NCBI GenBank assembly: GCA_023259575.1
Contig: JALRHN010000144.1
Span: 1-5,314 of the forward strand
From: Candidatus Kapaibacterium sp.
GTDB taxonomy: Bacteria > Bacteroidota > Ignavibacteria > Kapaibacteriales > UBA961
DNA length: 5,314 nucleotides
Direction: 5' to 3'
Below, piece by piece: positions 1 through 5,314 of this stretch (within the stretch, counting starts at the first letter, position 1; each line of letters begins with the position of its first letter). The notes beneath the pieces are model-generated. The model was not told where the DNA came from. It saw only the letters and a program-made list of their open reading frames with translations, and did not search any database. The translations under genes were made by a program, and so were the position numbers.

Positions 1-1436
1 GGTGGAAACAACATTTTGCTACTAAAAATGCACATGTACTGGATGAAAGAGATTATATCCAATTAGATTCTATTACTGCAAATCAACCTGGAGATGTTGA
101 TGGACAAGATCATCACGGATCAATTTGTTTTTCAACTGTTTCTGGATTTCTTCAAGATTCCTTAATTGGAATATCGCCACATTCTTCATTTTTATTGGCA
201 AAAACAGAAGATATTCCCACAGAGCAGCATCTTGAAGAAGACAACTATGCCGCAGCTATAGAATGGACAGAATCTCAAGGTACTGATATTGTATCATCAT
301 CATTGGGATATAGTGTATTTAATCAGCCTGATGAAGAAAACTATCTATTTTCAGACTTTGATGGAAAAACAACAATAACCTCGAAATGGGTAAATAAAGC
401 TGTTAAAAGAGGAGTTGTTTGCATAACAGCTGCTGGGAATGATGGTCCCAAAGATAGCACAATTATAACTCCATCTGATGCAGATAGTGTAATAGCTGTT
501 GCTGCATTAGCTCCAGATACAACAATTGCTGGATTTACTTCTAGAGGTCCCAGAGGTGATGGTAAAATTAAACCTGATATTGCTACTCAAGGAGTTGGTG
601 TAATTTGTATTCAACATGATGATACAACAAAATTAACTTCCGCGAATGGAACATCTTTAGCTACTCCATTGATGGCTGGTATAAGTGGACTTTTATTGTC
701 TGCATTCCCAGAACTAACTTCTAGTGAAGTAAGACGCGTTTTTTATGCAACTGCAAAGAATGCAAAAGAGAAAAATAATGCAATTGGATTTGGATTGGCT
801 AATGTGAAACAAGCAATGCTAGAAGCTGGTATAATCGTATCACCATTTATTACATACCCAATAAATAATAGACAGAGAGTAGCATGTTATATCATGTCTA
901 AAACTGCTATTGTGAATCCAAAACTTAGTGTCTATAATTCAAATAGATTACAATTGTACACTTTATATCCAACTGATACTCCGCATTTATTTGCTGCAGA
1001 TATACCCCATAATCAAATAAAGAATAATACAATTTCATGTTATGTAGACATAAAGGATTCAGAATTCAGAAAAAGACGATATCCTGTCATTTTACCCGGA
1101 TATGATTCTACAGTAGCTATTTCTATCAATCAAGAAACCTATCCATGCGGCATCGATACGAATCTATTACCTAAACATACATATCCTATGCATGTTGAAG
1201 AACAGCTATCAACAAATGTCAATGATCACATAGAAGTAAAAGCGGGTGAAGTACTTACTATAAATCAATATGATATTCAGGGTGGCTTAATACATAATAC
1301 TACATTAGCTCTACCAGAAGGAAATTATTCAATAAATGAACTTCCTAATATTATTCATTCAAGTTCATGGTCTGCACTTGCAATTTTTAAAAATAATGCT
1401 TTATTAACAACGCATATTATTACTCCAAACTATTAA
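1..1436 (+). CDS. Subtilisin-like (S8) serine protease, 5'-truncated by window edge
   Basis: This is the 3' part of a probably secreted subtilase that cleaves peptide bonds with an Asp-His-Ser triad. The frame is open from base 3, giving 477 visible residues before the TAA at 1434-1436. Counting from base 3, the catalytic His is residue 38 (HHGS context, codon 114-116), the oxyanion-hole Asn is residue 146 (AAGNDG, 438-440) and the nucleophile Ser is residue 218 (NGTSLATP, 654-656). The spacing fits the family. The catalytic Asp and any signal peptide must lie upstream. The TTG at 195 gives an apparent start but is internal, because the active-site His lies before it. The catalytic domain ends near residue 275. 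About 200 residues follow, apparently beta-rich and with few charged runs, which I cannot assign to a named domain. The last 70 residues only faintly resemble a type IX secretion sorting domain. The next gene starts 7 bases downstream, suggesting co-transcription. The family is certain; the substrate and location are inferred. Confidence 0.93.
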   Translation, partial: WKQHFATKNAHVLDERDYIQLDSITANQPGDVDGQDHHGSICFSTVSGFLQDSLIGISPHSSFLLAKTEDIPTEQHLEEDNYAAAIEWTESQGTDIVSSSLGYSVFNQPDEENYLFSDFDGKTTITSKWVNKAVKRGVVCITAAGNDGPKDSTIITPSDADSVIAVAALAPDTTIAGFTSRGPRGDGKIKPDIATQGVGVICIQHDDTTKLTSANGTSLATPLMAGISGLLLSAFPELTSSEVRRVFYATAKNAKEKNNAIGFGLANVKQAMLEAGIIVSPFITYPINNRQRVACYIMSKTAIVNPKLSVYNSNRLQLYTLYPTDTPHLFAADIPHNQIKNNTISCYVDIKDSEFRKRRYPVILPGYDSTVAISINQETYPCGIDTNLLPKHTYPMHVEEQLSTNVNDHIEVKAGEVLTINQYDIQGGLIHNTTLALPEGNYSINELPNIIHSSSWSALAIFKNNALLTTHIITPNY

Positions 1437-1443
1437 AGAAAGT

Positions 1444-2184
1444 ATGAAAAATATTGTTGTATATGGAGCAACATCAGAGATAGCTCATGAATTGACTAGA
1501 CTTCTTGCTAAAAATGAAGAATGTTCTTTTGTTTTGATTGGAAGGAATAGAGAGAGACTTGATACTATTTGTAAAGATTTAAAAAGCAGGGGAGCACACT
1601 TTGCTGAATTAATATTGTGTGACTTTTTGAATAAAGAGTCTTTAAAACAGACATTTAAGGAAGCATTGTTACTACTTAAAGAAATAGATACACTTATTCT
1701 TGCTCAAGGATCATTAACCGACCAATTAAAAGCAAATACAGATATTGATTATGCTTTAGATGAATTCTTTTTAAATTTTGAAAGTATGGCAATTCCTGCA
1801 TTATTGTCTGCAGAGTACTTCGAACAACAAAAGAAAGGACAAATTATAGGGATTTCATCTGTAGCAGGGGAAAGAGGTCGTAAAACAATTTATATGTATG
1901 GTAGTGCAAAATCAGCATTTACATCTCTGATGTCTGGACTTAGAGGCAGATTGGCTCCGCATAATATTCATGTAATGACTGTTAAGCCTGGTCTAATCGA
2001 AACACCTATGACATCACATTTACCTAAAAGTCCTTTGTTTATAGGCTCAACATTGGCAGCAAAAATCATATATAAGGGGATGATTCATCGTAAAGATAGT
2101 ATCTATGTTCCTTTCTATTGGCGATTTATCATGAGAATTATCAAAGACCTGCCTGAATTTATTTTTAAGAAATTATCTATATAG
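1444..2184 (+). CDS. DprE2-like short-chain dehydrogenase/reductase (SDR)
   Basis: A complete 246-residue NAD(P)(H)-dependent oxidoreductase with a Rossmann fold. The nucleotide-binding loop is GATSEIA (residues 8-14), a variant of the usual TGxxxGxG. Asp60 sits at the adenine-contacting position. The catalytic set appears to be Asn111, Ser139, Tyr152 and Lys156 (SSVAGER at 138-144, YGSAK at 152-156), with KPG at 181-183 and ETPMT at 186-190. The canonical NNAG is replaced by LAQGSLTDQ (86-94). The combination of GxTSEI, xGxLxD, SSVAGERxR, YGSAK and a C-terminal LPxxIxKK resembles DprE2, which reduces polyprenyl-phospho-2-keto-erythro-pentofuranose to the arabinose lipid. This was judged from memory, not by alignment. 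The start is the ATG 7 bases after the protease stop; the upstream AAAGAAAG is purine-rich but not a clear ribosome site. A GT-C membrane protein follows 8 bases after the TAG stop, which suits a lipid-linked sugar role. The SDR family is certain and the DprE2-like function is probable; a DprE1 partner is not visible here. A generic SDR is the alternative. Confidence 0.9.
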   Translation: MKNIVVYGATSEIAHELTRLLAKNEECSFVLIGRNRERLDTICKDLKSRGAHFAELILCDFLNKESLKQTFKEALLLLKEIDTLILAQGSLTDQLKANTDIDYALDEFFLNFESMAIPALLSAEYFEQQKKGQIIGISSVAGERGRKTIYMYGSAKSAFTSLMSGLRGRLAPHNIHVMTVKPGLIETPMTSHLPKSPLFIGSTLAAKIIYKGMIHRKDSIYVPFYWRFIMRIIKDLPEFIFKKLSI

Positions 2185-2192
2185 TAATCTGT

Positions 2193-3704
2193 ATGCATAG
2201 GGATCAAATTCCAGAAAAGATAGTTGCATATACCATATATATAATAACTACTTTGATTTCATTGTTCTCTCTTTATACTTTTTATAATAATCAATATGCT
2301 CTTTCTGCCTTTGTTCCTGATGATTATTTCTACTACACCACTATAGCTGATACTATACTACAAAAGGGAATGTCTAGCTTTGATGGTATTACATTAACAA
2401 ATGGCTATCAACCATTATATCTAATACTATTCGTAGTATTTGCTTTTATTGCAGGAAGTACAAAATCCTTTGCATTCTACCTTTTTTTACAAGTTTTAAT
2501 CATAAGTTCAAGTATCTATATATATCGAACTTGCAATAGATTGTATTCATTAAGTTCATTATCTGGGATTAAAAAAGACTTCTTTCTGCTTATATCTTGG
2601 TTCATTTCTTATAAGTTGATTTTATTACATATGGAAATTGTTATAACAATTCCCTTATTGTATATGTTTTTTTACAATATTATAAAGCCTCAATTACAAG
2701 CAAGTTATACCAATTTATCAAGTATTTGTTTGTTTGTTGTATTATCAAGGATTGACACTGTAATTCTGCTTGCTTTGCCTTTGTTATTTTATTTCACTGC
2801 ATTAGAAAGAAAAAATAAATATCTCTTTATAATTCATTTTCTTCCTGCATGTATCGTATTAGCTTCTTATCTGTTTATAAATGCATTATCATTTCAAAGT
2901 ATTATTCCTATTAGTGGTTTAGCAAAGGGACTAACAATCTATCCATTTATACTAAGTTTCCATTTTTGGCAAGATTTCTTTTATCATCCATTTGAACTGT
3001 CATTGTATTTCATAACAATCATTACTTTCATTGTATCATTAAATAAAAAACGTGACTTTATTGTTCAATCAATGCTGTTGTCTATCATTTTATACTTTAT
3101 TGTCATTAGTGCAAGAAGTGATTGGGCATTATTTGATTGGTATTTTTATCCATTAATATTGGTTTTACCAAGTATTATATTACTGTTTAATAATGAAGTT
3201 CATAAATTATATCTGAAGCAATTTATCTTGTATTCATTGATGATAATTATAGGCTTGTGGAGTATCAAATATATGCATAGAGTTCATAATGCACTATCAT
3301 TTGAATCTAGTAATTATACTCATGCGCATTCTATCCATAAATGGCTTGTAAAAAATAATATTAATATTGCAGCAATGGGAGATCGATCAGGGTTAACGGG
3401 ATATATTCATAATGGTACTATAATTAACTTGGAAGGATTGGTTTCAAATAGAATACTAATTGATTCTATACATACTCAAGCTGAATTACAAGCTACATTG
3501 AAGGAATTTAGAAGTGAAGCGCTTATTGTATCAGTATATGAGGAATTATTAAAAGATGAAAAAGGACGATATATTGTCAATCAACCTCATCCTAAACAAG
3601 CAGGGATATATTCAAAAAAAATGACAGGATACTTAGGGAACCCAGATACCATTATATATAAAATAAATGATCAATGTAGAACATATATCTGGGATTTAAG
3701 ATGA
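2193..3704 (+). CDS. Predicted GT-C fold membrane glycosyltransferase
   Basis: A complete 503-residue integral membrane protein with about ten or eleven hydrophobic helices, roughly at residues 10-31, 73-90, 93-112, 129-147, 149-165, 175-202, 209-230, 268-284, 290-308, 316-333 and 342-360. GT-C enzymes take a sugar from a polyprenyl-phosphate carrier and transfer it on the outer face of the membrane. The first outer loop has PDDYFYYTTIADTI (42-55) with the acidic pair Asp43-Asp44, the usual GT-C catalytic or metal-binding position, followed by FDGITLTNGYQPLY (63-76). This matches a widespread uncharacterised group with a DDxFYY...FDGxxxTNGxxPL signature. Other family-like patches are SRID (185-188), PISGLAKG (239-246) and DWYFYP (315-320). 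Residues from about 361 to 503 form a soluble, probably periplasmic tail with GDRSGLTGY (396-404) and INLEGLVSN (411-419). The start is the ATG 8 bases after the reductase stop. The TGA stop lies inside the convergent adenine deaminase gene. Donor and acceptor are unknown; a lipid-linked pentose is inferred only from the neighbouring reductase. Confidence 0.8.
   Translation: MHRDQIPEKIVAYTIYIITTLISLFSLYTFYNNQYALSAFVPDDYFYYTTIADTILQKGMSSFDGITLTNGYQPLYLILFVVFAFIAGSTKSFAFYLFLQVLIISSSIYIYRTCNRLYSLSSLSGIKKDFFLLISWFISYKLILLHMEIVITIPLLYMFFYNIIKPQLQASYTNLSSICLFVVLSRIDTVILLALPLLFYFTALERKNKYLFIIHFLPACIVLASYLFINALSFQSIIPISGLAKGLTIYPFILSFHFWQDFFYHPFELSLYFITIITFIVSLNKKRDFIVQSMLLSIILYFIVISARSDWALFDWYFYPLILVLPSIILLFNNEVHKLYLKQFILYSLMIIIGLWSIKYMHRVHNALSFESSNYTHAHSIHKWLVKNNINIAAMGDRSGLTGYIHNGTIINLEGLVSNRILIDSIHTQAELQATLKEFRSEALIVSVYEELLKDEKGRYIVNQPHPKQAGIYSKKMTGYLGNPDTIIYKINDQCRTYIWDLR
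3696..3704. other. Convergent 3' overlap of the GT-C and adenine deaminase genes
   Basis: The TGA of the membrane-protein gene (3702-3704) lies beyond the complement of the TAA of the deaminase gene (3696-3698), so the two coding regions share 9 bases tail to tail. I find no strong GC-rich hairpin followed by a T-run on either strand around 3680-3730. Either termination occurs inside the opposing coding sequence or the two transcripts overlap. Confidence 0.9.
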
Positions 3705-5314
3705 TTGAATAAGGTTTATACACTCAAAAATCTCACCATCAAATAATCCAATATCGCTCAATTTTAGGGTTGGTATAACTAATAATGCCATAAATGATAA
3801 AGCCATATATGGAGCAGGCATTGTGCATCCAGTTTGTTTCACTAAACGTTCTATTTCTATATATCTGTTAGCAACAGTATGGGCATCTTGACTACTCATT
3901 AAACCTGCAATATCTAAAGGTAAAACTGATAAAGTATTGTTATATAAAGAAATTCCGCCTTTTTCTTCTATAAGAGCATTTACAGCTTTCATAATAGAGG
4001 TATCATCCACTCCAACTGCTATAATGTTATGTGAATCATGCGCTATCGTTGATGCAATTGCCCCACACTTCAAACCAAAACCTTTTATAAAACCAATTGC
4101 AGGTTTGGAATCGCTATATCTATTTATGACAATAATCTTTAAAATATCATCTGTAGTAGAAGAACGTAAAATACCATCTATGGATTCCATTTTATACAGA
4201 GATCTGCCAGTTACTATTTGTCCAGGAATAGCTTCTATCACATGTACTAGTGAACTTTCTCCATAAAGAATAATATCTTTTTCAGTAATATTCTTTGTAT
4301 TACAAATAGACATATCATTATATGATACAGAAGGAATAGTGCAATCTAATATCCCATTTTGTACTACTTGTTCACCATTTATAAACACTGATTTCACAGT
4401 AAAATCTATGAGTGAATCTGCAATGATAAAATCGGCTGGATCCCCTATATTCAATAAACCAATTGGCATCGAATAATGCTTAACAGGATGAACACAAGCA
4501 ATTGATAGTACATCAAAAAGATCATATCCTAAGTGTATAGCTTTTTTCGCTAGAATATTGATATGACCTTCTAATAAACTGTCAGGATGTTTATCATCAC
4601 TACAAAACATGCACATATGTGGGAATAGAGAAATCAATGGATGCAATGCATCAAAATTCTTTGCAGCAGAACCTTCTCTGATTAATATCTTCATACCATA
4701 TGAGATTTTATCTAATGCTTCTTGCAGAGATGTACATTCATGATCGGTACTAATACCATGTGATATATATGTTTTTGCATCGTTACCTACTAATCCAGGT
4801 GCATGTCCATCTATCGGCTTATTGAAAAACTTAGCTGAAGAAATCTTATGTAATATTTCTTCATCATTATTAAGAACACCAGGAAAATTCATCATTTCGC
4901 TTAAATAGCCAATATCATCTCTTGATAAAAGTTGGTGAATATCATCGGCTGAGATAGAAGCCCCTGAATGTTCAAATGATGTAGCAGGCACACAACTTGG
5001 GGCACCGAATAAACATTTAAGAGGGGATAGTTTAGCATTTTCAATCATGAAATCAATGCCTTTGATTCCCAAAACATTGGCTATTTCATGTGGATCTGAA
5101 ACAGTGCCTATTGTACCATGTACTAATGCAAGTTTAGAAAATTCTGTAGGGATAAGCATAGAACTTTCAATATGAATATGTGCATCTACAAAACCAGGCA
5201 TTATGTATTGATCCGGTGCTTCAATACAGGGTGTTATAGAAATAATGATCCCATTTTCAATAATAATATCTGCAGGATATATTTCTCTTTTGGAAATATC
5301 AATGTATTGACCAG
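3696..5314 (-). CDS. ade: Adenine deaminase, N-terminus beyond right edge
   Basis: Cytoplasmic metal-dependent amidohydrolase converting adenine to hypoxanthine and ammonia (EC 3.5.4.2) in purine salvage. The frame stays open to the window edge, giving 538 visible residues. The ATG at 5199-5201 is internal: 37 upstream residues, including SKREIYPADIIIENG, match the family's N-terminal strand domain. The true start is probably only some 10-20 codons further out. Numbering from that internal Met, the motifs are: PGFVDAHIHIESSM (2-15, HxH ligands His8 and His10), DPHEIANVLG (36-45), PSCVPAT (68-74), SEMMNFPGV (101-109, Glu102), IDGHAPGL (130-137, His133), TDHECTS (152-158, His154), IREGSAAKN (174-182) and SDDKHPDSLLEGH (201-213, Asp202 or Asp203 as the catalytic acid). 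The C-terminal Ade domain has AHDSHNI (387-393), GG (415-416) and APYMALSF (463-470). No key residue is missing. Its promoter lies outside the window. The TAA stop is inside the last codons of the convergent membrane-protein gene. Confidence 0.97.
   Translation of the reverse strand, partial: GQYIDISKREIYPADIIIENGIIISITPCIEAPDQYIMPGFVDAHIHIESSMLIPTEFSKLALVHGTIGTVSDPHEIANVLGIKGIDFMIENAKLSPLKCLFGAPSCVPATSFEHSGASISADDIHQLLSRDDIGYLSEMMNFPGVLNNDEEILHKISSAKFFNKPIDGHAPGLVGNDAKTYISHGISTDHECTSLQEALDKISYGMKILIREGSAAKNFDALHPLISLFPHMCMFCSDDKHPDSLLEGHINILAKKAIHLGYDLFDVLSIACVHPVKHYSMPIGLLNIGDPADFIIADSLIDFTVKSVFINGEQVVQNGILDCTIPSVSYNDMSICNTKNITEKDIILYGESSLVHVIEAIPGQIVTGRSLYKMESIDGILRSSTTDDILKIIVINRYSDSKPAIGFIKGFGLKCGAIASTIAHDSHNIIAVGVDDTSIMKAVNALIEEKGGISLYNNTLSVLPLDIAGLMSSQDAHTVANRYIEIERLVKQTGCTMPAPYMALSFMALLVIPTLKLSDIGLFDGEIFECINLIQSS

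Larger units (their letters stand above)
1..3704 (+). other. Probable three-gene operon (protease, reductase, GT-C)
   Basis: Three same-strand genes are separated by only 7 bases (1437-1443) and 8 bases (2185-2192). Neither gap has room for a promoter or a terminator hairpin, so one transcript is the simplest reading. The promoter and any earlier genes lie off the left edge. Neither junction has a convincing Shine-Dalgarno sequence, which is common in Bacteroidota, so translation may depend on A-rich leaders or coupling. That the three form one transcript is inferred from spacing alone. Confidence 0.72.

Noticed and set aside
195..197. TTG as the start codon of the protease gene
   Set aside because: The same frame is open back to base 3 and upstream codons encode the catalytic His motif (HHGS) required by the fold, so this is an internal Leu codon of a gene starting off the left edge.
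2640..2700. T- and A-rich runs such as the T-run near 2665
   Set aside because: They encode Phe, Tyr and Ile in membrane helices of an AT-rich gene and need no regulatory explanation.
3680..3740. Possible bidirectional terminator between the convergent genes
   Set aside because: Only short AT-rich complementary words such as GATTT/AAATC are present; none forms a strong stem followed by a T-run.
3937..4266. 109-codon open frame on the + strand
   Set aside because: It lies wholly antisense within the well-supported adenine deaminase gene and its translation resembles no protein I know.
5199..5201. ATG (reverse strand) as the start of adenine deaminase
   Set aside because: The frame continues open to the right edge with residues typical of the family's N-terminal domain, and starting here would put the HxH metal motif only eight residues from the N-terminus.
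1..5314. CRISPR arrays, tRNA or rRNA genes, insertion sequences, long direct or inverted repeats
   Set aside because: Nearly every base is explained by four intact-frame genes and no repeated units or structured RNA-like segments were seen on reading both strands.

Overview
This is an AT-rich window (roughly one third G+C by eye) carrying four protein-coding genes and almost no non-coding DNA. Two of the genes run off the edges. The protein families, the lack of clear Shine-Dalgarno sequences and the low G+C suggest a member of the Bacteroidota, perhaps Bacteroidales. This placement is an inference, because there is no rRNA or other phylogenetic marker. The standard bacterial code fits: TAA, TAG and TGA are all used as stops, and Trp is encoded by TGG.

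Left part (1-3704, + strand): three genes follow each other with gaps of 7 and 8 bases and look like one transcription unit. The first is the 3' part of a subtilisin-like (S8) serine protease; its signal peptide and catalytic Asp lie off the left edge, while the catalytic His, oxyanion Asn and catalytic Ser are visible. The second is a complete short-chain dehydrogenase/reductase whose motifs most resemble DprE2, the NAD(P)H-dependent 2-keto-reductase that helps make polyprenyl-phospho-arabinose. The third is a complete multi-spanning membrane protein with the hallmarks of a GT-C glycosyltransferase: an Asp-Asp pair in the first outer loop, about ten membrane helices and a C-terminal extracytoplasmic domain.

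Right part (3696-5314, - strand): an adenine deaminase (Ade) converges on this unit and its stop region overlaps the GT-C gene by 9 bases. All signature and metal-binding motifs are intact. The reading frame stays open to the right edge, so only a short N-terminal piece is missing.

How the genes may work together: the reductase and GT-C enzyme suggest a lipid-linked sugar made at the inner membrane and transferred to an acceptor on the far side. The protease would act on or outside the cell envelope, and its co-transcription with the sugar genes is unexplained. The adenine deaminase is a purine-salvage enzyme with no evident functional link. There is no gene-free stretch over 300 bases and no sign of RNA genes, mobile elements, CRISPR arrays or long repeats. 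Most of the window is ordinary; the reductase/GT-C pair is the part most worth following up.
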